Positions 34,594 through 43,162 are shown, numbered from the stretch's first letter. The stretch: 64,000 bases of DNA from Chitinophagaceae bacterium (GCA_023957755.1 JAMLGT010000001.1:248001-312000); one strand, 5' to 3'. Numbers and translations are program-made. The notes: generated from the letters alone by a model not told the origin.

Positions 34594-35961
34594 ATGAACA
34601 ATTTCCTGAATAAACCCCTGCATCCGGAACGGGATACGCCGATTTTAAAATATTACAGCGCCTGTTTTGACACGGTGTTTATTGGTTTTTCGCCTTTTTT
34701 CAAATTAAAGAAAACGCCTTTCCGCAACAAAGGTTATAAAAATGGTGAACAGATTAGTTTGGAAGAACTCAGAGAAAAAGATGCTTTGTTTGAGAAAATA
34801 CCCCAATCCAATGCCGATGTTTTTTTATTCGACAATGAATACTATCCTTCCGATGACGAGATTTTTGAACAAGGCGAAAGCATCCCCTGGCAGGAAATTA
34901 AAAAAGCCTGCAACTTCTGGCAAGTCGGTGAAATCAACAGAGCGCTCAAAACGTCCATCGGTGCCTACCGTCCTGTTTTCAACAGAATAGATCTGGCCCA
35001 TAAGCTATCGGAATATGCGCTTTCAAATCAGCTGTATTTTCCGGTGAAAGGAGCGTTCAATGTATTGTCCAAAAAACAAATTTACCGGAGTTTCAGATTT
35101 CTGGGCCTTCATCAACTGACGATCGAACAGGAATTTTCGCTGGATCGTAAAACAATCCGTCTTGAGGATTTTACCGAAAAAGAATTTTGCAATACGATTG
35201 TTTACAATGATTATTACATATATGACACGAACCAAAAGCTGCTTTTTGCAATAGATTGGGATAATTTTTTCTTTTTGATTTGTGCTGACAGGAAGACTAT
35301 AGAAACCCTGGTTGAAAATATGGAGTTTGAAGGCTTTTATTGTGATGAACACACCCGGGGAAATTGGGAGCTTAGTCCCGAAGAAATTAAGGCAGGTCTG
35401 CACCATGAGCAATCTGACGCTCCCGATTGTTCAAAGCAAATAAATAATAATGGTAAAGATTCTTTTGAAACAGAAAGCTATTTTAAACTCAAATTATTGC
35501 GGTACGACAGGAATGATCTTCAGACAGAAAGATATTACTTTGCCGAAATGTCCACTTTGCAGGCAAGCCTTTTGTTTCCTGAGGAATTAAAACTCCTTGG
35601 ATTAAAAATCGCAGGTTTTGATGAGCAGGAAAACTTTTTTGACGAAAGGGAACTTCCCCACTTTCATAGCATAAGCGATTTCAATCATTATTTTCTTCAA
35701 AATCCAAACTACCGTCTGCAGGATTGCGAATTGGAAATTGAGCAGGGAATAAAATTGGAAAGTCATGATGATGGAGAAGTTACTATTTCTTTTCCATTGG
35801 ATTCCAGCTTAATGGAACCATTGATCCTTTCCATTTTCAAAAAATACAAGGTTAATCCAAGTGTAAAGAACTTTATTCAGGAAAATTCCGGGTTTTATGT
35901 CCGCATTGATTCAAAGGGAAAAATTGAATCCTGCTCTAAGGATTTCGACAATTGCCTGTGA
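34594..35961 (+). CDS. DUF2711-like protein, two domains
   Basis: 455 residues without signal peptide. The N-terminal 280 residues resemble DUF2711 proteins known from Bacillota: YYPSDDEIFEQGESIPW, LKTSIGAYRPVFNRIDLA and, near the end, FEGFYCDEHTRGNWEL. A second domain (about residues 295-455) with YFAEMSTLQASLLFPEELKLLG and LPHFHSISDFNHYF is not recognised. Role unknown. It lies 15 bases after a membrane-anchored partner and right before a dead transposase, in a gene-poor, AT-rich stretch that looks acquired. Confidence 0.55.
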   Translation: MNNFLNKPLHPERDTPILKYYSACFDTVFIGFSPFFKLKKTPFRNKGYKNGEQISLEELREKDALFEKIPQSNADVFLFDNEYYPSDDEIFEQGESIPWQEIKKACNFWQVGEINRALKTSIGAYRPVFNRIDLAHKLSEYALSNQLYFPVKGAFNVLSKKQIYRSFRFLGLHQLTIEQEFSLDRKTIRLEDFTEKEFCNTIVYNDYYIYDTNQKLLFAIDWDNFFFLICADRKTIETLVENMEFEGFYCDEHTRGNWELSPEEIKAGLHHEQSDAPDCSKQINNNGKDSFETESYFKLKLLRYDRNDLQTERYYFAEMSTLQASLLFPEELKLLGLKIAGFDEQENFFDERELPHFHSISDFNHYFLQNPNYRLQDCELEIEQGIKLESHDDGEVTISFPLDSSLMEPLILSIFKKYKVNPSVKNFIQENSGFYVRIDSKGKIESCSKDFDNCL

Positions 35962-36051
35962 ATGAACTCAATCAAAAAAATATGGAAAGGAAGTTCACCA
36001 AAACCGAGATCTTAAACCAATTGGACATAGCATTCAATAGCATACCTGCCA

Positions 36052-36325
36052 ATGGTTACCCTGAAGTCAAAGAACAAAAAAGCGAAAAAAAGAATTGTGA
36101 AACCCAATCAGGCCTCACTCTTCCCTGGAGGATATTACCAGGTTTATAACAGAGCCAATGGTAATGACCTCTTGTTCGCCAAGCCAGGTAACTATGATTT
36201 TTTTTCTTTTAAAATACGAACAATACCCGCTTCCCTATAGCGATACTTATGCTCTTTGCCTGATGTTAAATCATTTTCATCTATTGATAAAAATTAAAAG
36301 TGAAGTTGGGTTTCAAATCCTTTAG
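36052..36325 (+). pseudogene. RAYT / REP-associated Y1 transposase, frameshifted and truncated
   Basis: The first frame reads an N-terminal RAYT sequence (GGYYQVYNRANGNDLLF, GNYDFF); after a poly-T tract at about 36198-36205 the match continues one base out of phase as LLKYEQYPLPYSDTYAL, then CLMLNHFHLLIKIKSEVG, with the HxH metal-binding pair, and stops at 36323-36325. A single-base change in eight T explains the shift. The C-terminal part that normally holds the catalytic tyrosine is absent. It is therefore a dead copy; relatives mobilise REP-like repeats. Confidence 0.8.
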
Positions 36326-36346
36326 GAGTGGGACTCCTCGCATCAA

Positions 36347-37300
36347 TTAAAAGGCAACTTCATTATAGCTGCCATCAGCCTTTACAAGCAGTACTTTTGC
36401 GAATCCCGTATCAACATTCCAATAGAAAACGAAGCAGTGCTGCATATCGGCCAGCGGCAGCACTTGTTCCACCTTCATGCCCTGCATTTCTTTTGGTGGG
36501 GCAGGTATCCGGTAAAGTTCCTTCCCACGTTGTACATCACGAATGGAGATGGAGTGGTCTTCTCGTTGAATGGCGAGTCGGGTGCCATCTTCGCTAAAGA
36601 CCACATTGGATGCCCCGGTCTCCCGGTATTTATAATCCCATATTTTTTTCCCTTTAACGAGGTCAATCATATTACCATCAGGCATCGTGAAGACATGCTG
36701 CCCCCCGGGTGAAATTACCGCTTCCTGCAAATGCCCCTTTTCCCACTCCTGAGGATCTGCCTTGCTGAGATCACGTTTGTAAAGCAGTTTGGCCACCCCA
36801 CCCGCTGTAGTGTCCAGCATATTGTACAGGCCTGCCTGATGTTGAATCCGCGCGGCGACCAATACTATCCCGGGAATATCCGGTTTAAAAAAGACTCTCG
36901 GATTATCCGAGTGCACCTCTGCTTTTGGCAGCCACGCTCTGGCGATAATGGAATCCCGTGTGCGGGCTATATATAGGTCATACCCTCCCTCAGTCCAATA
37001 GTAAGATGCACTCAGGTCTTTTGCCAGTAACTTTTCCCGGTTCAGCACTTTTGCCTTCATCATTTTAAATTCAAGCCCAAAACTCCCGTCAGCTACCCGG
37101 TCGGTAACCGCTCCTGTGGCAACATCTACAAAATAGACTGTGTCTGATGCTCTGGAATTCGTTGCTTTAAAAGCAATCACTTTGCCGGCACGATCGGGGA
37201 AGATACCACTACTCCCCACATAAAATTTTGTCTGTGCTAAACTTATCATGGAGAATATGCAGCTCATTGAAAAGAAACAAAGGAAGCGTATTGATGTCAT
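36347..37300 (-). CDS. Secreted protein of unknown function, beta-propeller-like
   Basis: 317 residues with a signal peptide ending in SLAQ. The body has repeated blades of the style NVVFSEDGTRLAIQREDHSI and WDYKYRETGA, and hints of a WD40-like or similar propeller, but no clear family motif. The preceding gene on the same strand ends ten bases upstream (37310), so the two are probably co-transcribed. It lies right after the RAYT remnant. Function not recognised. Confidence 0.6.
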   Translation of the reverse strand: MTSIRFLCFFSMSCIFSMISLAQTKFYVGSSGIFPDRAGKVIAFKATNSRASDTVYFVDVATGAVTDRVADGSFGLEFKMMKAKVLNREKLLAKDLSASYYWTEGGYDLYIARTRDSIIARAWLPKAEVHSDNPRVFFKPDIPGIVLVAARIQHQAGLYNMLDTTAGGVAKLLYKRDLSKADPQEWEKGHLQEAVISPGGQHVFTMPDGNMIDLVKGKKIWDYKYRETGASNVVFSEDGTRLAIQREDHSISIRDVQRGKELYRIPAPPKEMQGMKVEQVLPLADMQHCFVFYWNVDTGFAKVLLVKADGSYNEVAF

Positions 37301-37309
37301 GTTAGATTT

Positions 37310-38335
37310 TTATTTGTTAAAAAAAATATAGTCTGCTTCCATCGCATGTTTTAGTTTCAGGATAGAGTTGGAATTAAAGCGCTCTTCGCGGTAGGTACTG
37401 TTCTCAGGGTCAAGTTCCACTGCGGTATCCAGGGCCAGAATATTTACAAAATCCATCAGTTTGCTTTCACGACGCGCAATGGCAAAGCGTAGCAACGCGT
37501 CTGCTATGATCTTTGCACCGGATGTTCCGCTCTGCCCATTCTCCAGAACTGTAAATGCGTTAACAAGGTCAGTTGCAACGGGCAATAGCTCGGGGAAGCT
37601 GCTACTATGTTTTGTAAACAATGGTTTTAGCTGATCCCAATTCCGTAACCTGATATGGCTGCAAAGAGATTGGGTAAAACTGCTCAGATCAGGCGATTCC
37701 AGGTGGTCAAGGCTGAACAAGGCATTTTCGTATGAGGCTAATCGAAAAAGTGCCGAACCATAGCCTGCCTGTATAGCATCCATGTTCGCAGCAAGAAAAG
37801 CCGGCGAGAAGGATTTTTCAAGATCCCTCATCAAGTCGATTTCCGCCAGTTGTGCATAGACGCCGAACAGTCGCAGGACCGTATTGTCGGAAGGTCGCAT
37901 TTCCTGCATCGTCCGGAGAACAATGGCTTGTGAAGACAGGTCTTTTGCATTTTCCAGAAGCGCTTCATACTTCCTGTAGAACGCATCCTGTTCTTCTCGT
38001 TCGCGTCGGGCCAGATCAGCCGGGGTAGGGCCATAATTCTTAGGCTGCGAACCCTGATTTGTGCGGGAAGCCGGGTATTGAGCCGCTCTCATCCGCTCCA
38101 ATTCAATCTGCCTTTGCTTTTGCCTCTCTGCTGTCATCTGCCTGGCTTCCTGCTGCGAAGCGGCGATTTGTGCGTCGTAATTGTTACCACTAATTAATTT
38201 CGAGCCACCGTTGGAGTAGTGGCGGAAGGTGCCATACCGGGTGCTCTGGTCGTAGTACCAATTGGTGTTCTGTGCCGCGGCGTTTGAGGCGCAGCATACG
38301 GCGAGTGTGATCAGGGCGAAATGGATAGCGCTCAT
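37310..38335 (-). CDS. Secreted protein of unknown function with coiled coil
   Basis: 341 residues with a signal peptide (SNAAAQNTNW). Residues of about 55-90 form a Gln/Arg/Glu-rich coiled coil (QQEARQMTAERQKQRQIELE) followed by Pro-rich linker and a helical domain (RLASYENALFSLDHLESPD) that resembles TPR-like repeats without a firm match. It is paired with the next secreted gene. The 132-bp element copy 2 ends 33 bases before its start. Confidence 0.6.
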   Translation of the reverse strand: MSAIHFALITLAVCCASNAAAQNTNWYYDQSTRYGTFRHYSNGGSKLISGNNYDAQIAASQQEARQMTAERQKQRQIELERMRAAQYPASRTNQGSQPKNYGPTPADLARREREEQDAFYRKYEALLENAKDLSSQAIVLRTMQEMRPSDNTVLRLFGVYAQLAEIDLMRDLEKSFSPAFLAANMDAIQAGYGSALFRLASYENALFSLDHLESPDLSSFTQSLCSHIRLRNWDQLKPLFTKHSSSFPELLPVATDLVNAFTVLENGQSGTSGAKIIADALLRFAIARRESKLMDFVNILALDTAVELDPENSTYREERFNSNSILKLKHAMEADYIFFNK

Positions 38336-38368
38336 AATTTATTTTGATTTGCGAATAAATATTTATTG

Positions 38369-38500
38369 TTGTCCTATTAAGTTGGACCAAAGCACACTAG
38401 GCTTAGGTTTTATATTTATTACCCTTCCCTTTAGGGGAGGGCTATGAAAGTCTTACTCAACAAGGGCTTTAGCCACATTTTGAATAATTTAACCGGACAA
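38369..38500 (+). repeat. Inverted-repeat element, copy 2 (132 bp)
   Basis: Ends TTGTCCTATTAA and TTAACCGGACAA. Same order of internal motifs as copy 1: a GGxCxAAAGC block near the left, TTCCCTTTAGGGGAGG at the centre, GGGCTTTAGCC near the right. Orientation as in copy 1. Confidence 0.85.
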
Positions 38501-38540
38501 TGATAATTATTTATCGTAAAGTTTAAACATTTAGTACTGT

Positions 38541-39020
38541 TTAACCTTTAAAAATTTTGAGCGGTTGGGTATTTCTGGCAAACAATCGAACTATAAACCC
38601 CAGTAAAATAAAAGTGAACATCTGTCCAAACAACCCCCGGCCGTAGGTACCGGGATATAGTCCATCGCTGCTTACCATTACCCGATAGGGGTATGCAGTT
38701 TCACCCCGCTTATCCTTTGGTACATATTGCACATAAAGTGTAGCTGCCTGAAGTTGCGCTATCGCTGGCAGGGGATTTTTATCGGTGTACGCTTCAGTGA
38801 TCTTGTGTACGGTGGTGTCGGTTGCACCATCACGTATATAAGTAAGGGTGAACAGGATGTTCGAAAGCCCATTTCTGACAGGCTCTGTTCTTACAGACGA
38901 AATTGTGGACTTTGTTACTATACTGGCTTTTTCATACCGGTGATCACGCCAGTAAGAGCGTACGCCGAACAAACCGAATAAGATGCCGATAACAATCAAC
39001 ACGGTACTTATTATTCGCAT
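38541..39020 (-). CDS. DUF3592-like membrane protein
   Basis: The ATG at 39020 gives 159 residues with two membrane helices at the ends (ISTVLIVIGILFGLFGV and FTFILLGFIVRLFA) flanking a beta-rich loop (ILFTLTYIRDGATDT, YVPKDKRGETAYPYRVM), the plan of DUF3592 proteins. Function is unknown. It is the first of a minus-strand gene group that is otherwise separated by repeats. Confidence 0.6.
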   Translation of the reverse strand: MRIISTVLIVIGILFGLFGVRSYWRDHRYEKASIVTKSTISSVRTEPVRNGLSNILFTLTYIRDGATDTTVHKITEAYTDKNPLPAIAQLQAATLYVQYVPKDKRGETAYPYRVMVSSDGLYPGTYGRGLFGQMFTFILLGFIVRLFARNTQPLKIFKG

Positions 39021-39155
39021 AGGAGAAATCACATTAAAGGTGAGTGGGCTGATTTTTTCCGGAAAATAGCATTTATTGTTGTTATCCTGTATGGTTTTAG
39101 AATGGCCACATTATTTTTTCCCGGGCCCGCCTTCTTCAAAACAGATGTCCGATAT

Positions 39156-39425
39156 TTATCCCTCAGCAAAATTGGCCTGCACCGGACCAATGCCTGCAAA
39201 ACGTTCTAAAAAGCCGCGGTCGACATCACTGGTTTTTTGCGTGCACAACAATTGATCATTTGCATAAAAAGAAATAACCGTCCCTTTCTTTCTAATGGAC
39301 AGCATATTGTTGGCTGCGCCGTTCCTGTCGTAGCCTTTGATGGCAGCGGATGTAAGCCAGCCATTGTTTTTTCCGGGAGAAGTGAAATGAACCCATTCGT
39401 TCCGGGCATTATATATTTGCAACAT
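39156..39425 (-). pseudogene. Possible remnant of a secreted beta-jelly-roll domain
   Basis: A frame of 89 residues reads LQIYNARNEWVHFTSPGK, AANNMLSIRKKGTVISFYAND, GFLERFAGIG, the pattern of a beta-sandwich domain used for surface binding (I-Y-N/W-V/L-S-I-R-K-G/F-Y-N). No signal peptide or longer frame precedes it. It may be a leftover of a larger exported protein; a small intact protein is less likely. Confidence 0.3.
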
Positions 39426-39574
39426 CCGCTGAAAAATGGATAAAGGATATTGTGGAATTGTAAATTGTCAATGCTTCAATTGTTTATGGTGAATAGTAAA
39501 TTTTCCAACCCCAAAAATTTCAGACTATAATCAATAATGTGGTAATTGATGGTTCATAATTGAGTAATTTATAA

Positions 39575-39900
39575 TTGAAAAAAATAGACTATTCTATAAT
39601 TTCAAACCCAACAGTGAAGGCGGCTTTGGAAGCCTGGCAAAATGGAGGTACCTCAACGTTTCTCTCCTATTTCATTGCGAATCCCGAAATGACAGACGAC
39701 GGTAATCCGAGAGACTTTCGTCGGCTTGTAAAAGAAGCGTGCGGGCACGAAAAGTTTTTGGAGATCGACAACGTAGGGAGTGTAGGAAGAGATGTATTTG
39801 GAAAATTTAATGCAGGAAAGTGGGGATTTTCAGAGTGAATTTTAAGTTTCATCTGAATAGTGAAGGGAAGTTTAACCGGTTAGGTATCGGACAGGCGTAA
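39575..39900 (+). pseudogene. NTF2-like (SnoaL-type) protein with single-base frameshift
   Basis: From a TTG at 39575 the frame reads NPTVKAALEAWQNGG, PEMTDDGNPRDFRRLVKEACGHEKFLEIDNVGS and GKFNAGKWG, then stops early at 39838. Restoring one G in the run of four G at about 39823 continues the family pattern in the next frame (FRVNFKFHLNSEGKFNRLGIGQA) to a stop at 39898. The complete length then fits a small NTF2-like protein. A working slippage site is possible, but a disabling or sequencing deletion is simpler. Confidence 0.6.
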
Positions 39901-39926
39901 TACTCACATACTTAAGTATTGTTTTT

Positions 39927-40499
39927 ATGAAATCAGGTCGTTTGGAAGCATTTACCGATGGTGTAATGGCGATTATCATTACAATCATGGTATTGGAATT
40001 AAGGACTCCCGACAAGGCAGACTGGTCTGTGCTCAGGGAATTGTTACCGGTAATTCTTACCTATGTGGTGAGTTTTATTTATGTAGGTATCTACTGGAAT
40101 AATCACCACCATTTGTTCCAGGTAGCGGAGAAAGTAAATGGCAAAGTTTTGTGGGCTAATCTGCATTTGCTCTTTTGGCTCTCGCTATTACCATTTGTTA
40201 CCGGGTGGCTTGGCCGTAATCATATTGCGACTGTCCCGGCTGCTACTTATGGATTTATCCTTTTTATGTGTGCCACAGCCTGGGAAATTCTCTCAAGACA
40301 GATGCTTAAATTAGAGGGGCAGGGCTCCAGGCTTGCTCGGGCTTACAGGAACGATAAGAAAAAAATCCTCTCTATAGTGTTGTATCTGGCGGGTATGGGT
40401 TTGTCGTTCGTATATGTACCCGCGGCATTGATGATGTATTTTATTGTAGCCATGTTGTGGCTGATTCCTGACAGGCGGTTTGAAAGAGATTTTTTTTAA
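39927..40499 (+). CDS. TMEM175/DUF1211-family channel-like membrane protein
   Basis: 190 residues with six predicted helices and the family signature RLEAFTDGVMAIIITIMVLEL (F-[ST]-D-G near the first helix). Bacterial homologues are potassium channels. A 12-bp palindrome ATACTTAAGTAT sits at 39908-39919 right in front of the start. It follows 26 bases after the frameshifted NTF2-like gene. No partner gene is obvious. Confidence 0.88.
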   Translation: MKSGRLEAFTDGVMAIIITIMVLELRTPDKADWSVLRELLPVILTYVVSFIYVGIYWNNHHHLFQVAEKVNGKVLWANLHLLFWLSLLPFVTGWLGRNHIATVPAATYGFILFMCATAWEILSRQMLKLEGQGSRLARAYRNDKKKILSIVLYLAGMGLSFVYVPAALMMYFIVAMLWLIPDRRFERDFF

Positions 40500-40557
40500 T
40501 CTGAATTGCTCAGGGTAAATAGCCCTTGTTGTGCAGGGGGGGCGGGTTGATTGTACT

Positions 40558-41154
40558 TTAATAAAACTTCTCTCCGCGCTCCATCATTTCCAAAATCTTT
40601 GTCATTCTTTTTTCTCTTGTTTCGGGCTTCCCTGCAGTTTGTAGTCTGAAGGCTATGGCATACTTGTTTGTCTTATTAAGTGTGTTGAAGAATGCAGTAG
40701 CATTCTTTGACTGCTTTAGCTTTTTTAGAAAGTCGGATGGGATTTCTATGTTTCCGGGAGAGTCGTAGGCCTTCTCCCAACGGCCATCTGACCGTGCTTT
40801 ATTAATTTCGTTTAAGCCTGAGGGTTGCATTTGCCCTTCTTTTATCAGACGCTCTGCAATTGTGCAATTGCGTTTAGACCAGAGGCTGGCCTTTCTGCGC
40901 GGCGTGTATTTGTTTAAGAAATATTGTGTGTCAAAAGCTTTTCTTTGCCCATCAATCCAGCCGTAACACAAGGCTACCTCAAGCGCTTCTTCCGGTGAAA
41001 CGGAGGGTATCTCACTTCCTTTCCTGGCAAATTGTATCCATACGCCGCAGGTAAGTGTGTAATTCTTCTGCAACCATTTTTCAAATCCTTTGCGGTTTTT
41101 GAAAGTAAGGACTTTTGCTTCTGTTTTTTCGACCATCTTTTTAGATTTTTCCAT
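40558..41154 (-). CDS. YdeI/OmpD-associated family protein
   Basis: Starting at the ATG at 41154 gives 198 residues; the longer upstream frame reads into a decayed AlkD gene and is rejected. Motifs are ALCYGWIDGQRKAFD, KYTPRRKASLWSKRN and INKARSDGRWEKAYDSP, which are typical of the YdeI family, linked in some bacteria to resistance to certain peptides. The gene starts inside the 3' end of the AlkD remnant (ATGG overlapping GGA codons), so it was probably part of a two-gene unit with it. Confidence 0.85.
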   Translation of the reverse strand: MEKSKKMVEKTEAKVLTFKNRKGFEKWLQKNYTLTCGVWIQFARKGSEIPSVSPEEALEVALCYGWIDGQRKAFDTQYFLNKYTPRRKASLWSKRNCTIAERLIKEGQMQPSGLNEINKARSDGRWEKAYDSPGNIEIPSDFLKKLKQSKNATAFFNTLNKTNKYAIAFRLQTAGKPETREKRMTKILEMMERGEKFY

Positions 41155-41430
41155 ACAGATATGCTTTTCTCTTTCTTTTTTATATTGAACCACTGGTACG
41201 AGTCAGGCACACATTCTGAACTCATGTTCCGGCGATTGCAGCAGAAGGGTTACTTCTTCTAAAGGAAGGTGTAGATAATGCTTTATGACCTTTTGTTGTG
41301 CAGGCATAGTTACTCCTACGAATATATCCTCTTCGCCGTATTGCCCCTTGCCGGTTTTGAAAAACCATGCACTGTGTTTTGCTTTTTCAGGATGGCTCAA
41401 ATTTCTTAAGTCTGTCTGCGAATGTCAGTA
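41141..41430 (-). pseudogene. AlkD-like DNA glycosylase, decayed partial paralogue
   Basis: The frame reads QTDLRNLSHPEKAKHSAWFF, GEEDIFVGVTMPAQQKV, LLQSPEHEFRMCA and then a TGA, with close identity to the N-terminal third of the intact gene at 42440-43162. Beyond the stop the line continues as VVQYKKEREK and then jumps to the last codons, AYLYGKI-TAA (41141-41164), so about 450 bases of the middle are gone. The first codons and ATG are also missing. Non-functional. Confidence 0.8.
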
Positions 41431-41482
41431 CTTCTATGCTGTGAAATTGTTAATAGGGCCAGGGGGTGTCAGTTCCGGCTAT

Positions 41483-41845
41483 TTATACCCCCAACACCAC
41501 GTCAGGCGTAATATTTAGTTTTTTACTTATAGTTCTTGCAACCTTTAATGTGGGTTCACTTTTTCCGGTGAGGTATTCGCTTACCCGCGATGGCGAAACG
41601 CCGATAAGTTCAGAGACGCCAGATTGTGTCAGGTTCATCTCATACATTCTCAATTTGATGACATCTGCTAAAGATGGTGTAGCAATAGGATAATGAGTGT
41701 CTTCATAATCTGCCACTAGATCTGAAAGCAACATTAGTTCAATATAGTCTTTATTTGTTGCGGGCGTATTGTCATCTACAACCTGTAGAAGTTCGTCTAT
41801 TCGTAGCGTTATAGCTTTATATTCCCTTTCGTTTTTTATCATCAT
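41483..41845 (-). CDS. higA: HigA-type antitoxin (XRE helix-turn-helix)
   Basis: 120 residues with a C-terminal helix-turn-helix (MNLTQSGVSELIGVSPSRVSEYLTGKSEPTLKVARTISKKL) and an N-terminal helix pair that binds the toxin. It follows directly after the toxin gene with no gap (toxin ends at 41846), the inverted toxin-first order typical of higBA. It would neutralise HigB and repress the operon by binding an operator such as the palindrome at 42185-42199. Confidence 0.92.
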   Translation of the reverse strand: MMIKNEREYKAITLRIDELLQVVDDNTPATNKDYIELMLLSDLVADYEDTHYPIATPSLADVIKLRMYEMNLTQSGVSELIGVSPSRVSEYLTGKSEPTLKVARTISKKLNITPDVVLGV

Positions 41846-42142
41846 TCAGATATTTTGAATGTCTTTGATTTTATCATATTCAGCATGCATCCCGACGAAT
41901 CGTATATAGACCTGTTTGGCAACGAACAGCACAATGGCAACTAATCTGTAATTATTCCCTTTAATGTTAAACACAAATCTTTTGTTGCCTGCGCTATCCG
42001 CACTGTTAAACGTATTTCTCAAATCACTAAAGTTGTTCCAATCAGCATTGGTTACTTTTCGGTACCAATCTTCAATGGCTGTTTGTGCATCCGGATGTGC
42101 TGAATAGAAAACAACTAAAGTCTTTTTTGAGATAACCCTCAA
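41846..42142 (-). CDS. higB: HigB-type mRNA interferase toxin
   Basis: 98 residues of the RelE/HigB fold with the HigB pattern RVISKKTLVVFYSAHPDAQTAIEDWYRKV, RFVFNIKGNNYRLVAI and RFVGMHAEYDKI. It would cleave mRNA at the ribosome when free. The initiation codon in frame is TTG at 42140-42142; no in-frame ATG exists, so either weak TTG initiation is used or the first residues are altered. It stands first, immediately before higA. Confidence 0.9.
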   Translation of the reverse strand: MRVISKKTLVVFYSAHPDAQTAIEDWYRKVTNADWNNFSDLRNTFNSADSAGNKRFVFNIKGNNYRLVAIVLFVAKQVYIRFVGMHAEYDKIKDIQNI

Positions 42143-42439
42143 TTGAATTCATTTTTTCAAAAATATAACGGTTGTTCTAAAATACAAAATATTATTTTGA
42201 AAAACAAAATTACAGTATAATATTATCGTTTACTAAATCAGCAAATCCATTTGACAAATCATCATTTGATTTTTTCCAATTTTTTGAAATATAGCCCTGG
42301 ATTGGTCTGATACCCTGCACAACTCTTTTGCGCTTACTGTAGGAAGATGTTCTTTGTACTGACTCCCAGGATTCATCTTCCAATAGCACAAATTAATGCT
42401 CGCTTTCAGCATAGAAGTTTCCCGCCATGATTTATCCGA
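42143..42439. other. higBA upstream region with AT-rich palindrome
   Basis: No gene. At 42185-42199 is CAAAATATTATTTTG, a 7-bp inverted repeat with one central base, 43 bases before the higB start codon: a good candidate operator. The rest has no recognised structure. Confidence 0.5.
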
Positions 42440-43162
42440 TCATATTTCTCCATACAGATATGCTTTCCTTTTTGCATTGGGAAAATGTTCAATTGCATAT
42501 CGTAACATAGTGCGGGGCATGTGTTTGTAATGCGCTTTCAGGAAGGCTTCTTCTTCCTGTATGGAGCAACGCTTCCCTGTTTCCCGAAGCATCCACCCTG
42601 CTGCTTTGTGTATGAGGTCATGTTCGTCTTTCAATAATATTTTGGCAATATCCAGCGCTTCTTCTGCATTTCCCTTTTTGATGTAGCAAAATGTGGCTAA
42701 CATGGCTATCCTTCTCTCCCACAGACTTTTTGATTCTGCCAGGGATTTTAGTGTTTTCATCTTTTCTTTTCTGCCTTGCAGCCAGTCTCCCACAATATAT
42801 TCTGCACTGGTGTCCACCAGATCCCAATTGTTTATCCATCGGGTGTTTTGCAGATACAAACTATAAATCTTTTCTCTTTCTCTTTCTGTTCCTTTTTTAT
42901 ACTGAGCCACTAATATGAGCAAAGCACACATTCTGAACTCATGTTCCGGCGATTGCAGCAGAAGGGTTACTTCTTCTAAAGGAAGGCGTAGATAACGCTT
43001 TGCAACCTTACGTTGTTCAGGCATCGTTACTCCAACGAATACATCCCCTTCGCCGTATTGCCCCTTGCCAGTTTTGAAAAACCATGCACTGTGCTTTGCC
43101 TTTTCGGAATTGCCCAGTTTTCTTAAGTCTGTCTGCAATTGTCTGTAAGATGATTTTGGCAT
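42440..43162 (-). CDS. DNA alkylation repair protein (AlkD-like)
   Basis: 240 residues built from HEAT-like helical repeats: RWINNWDLVDTSAEYIVGDWL, LWERRIAMLATFCYIKKGN and LIHKAAGWMLRETGKR are the typical repeat cores and DNA-facing Arg/Lys/Trp/Asp residues. The enzyme removes bulky alkylated purines (3-methyladenine, 7-methylguanine) from DNA. The start is ATG at 43162; copy 3 of the inverted-repeat element lies 34 bases upstream. A decayed relative is found 1.0 kb away on the same strand beside ydeI. Confidence 0.92.
   Translation of the reverse strand: MPKSSYRQLQTDLRKLGNSEKAKHSAWFFKTGKGQYGEGDVFVGVTMPEQRKVAKRYLRLPLEEVTLLLQSPEHEFRMCALLILVAQYKKGTEREREKIYSLYLQNTRWINNWDLVDTSAEYIVGDWLQGRKEKMKTLKSLAESKSLWERRIAMLATFCYIKKGNAEEALDIAKILLKDEHDLIHKAAGWMLRETGKRCSIQEEEAFLKAHYKHMPRTMLRYAIEHFPNAKRKAYLYGEI

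Noticed and set aside
35982-36149. Short frame beginning MERKFTKTEILNQLDIAFN
   Set aside because: No family features and it overlaps the RAYT remnant; kept out as unsupported, though a small truncated gene is possible.
40558-41193. Longer YdeI start with the extra MVQYKKEREKHIC residues
   Set aside because: That extension is sequence of the AlkD remnant read in frame; the start at 41154 is supported by the overlap with the AlkD stop.
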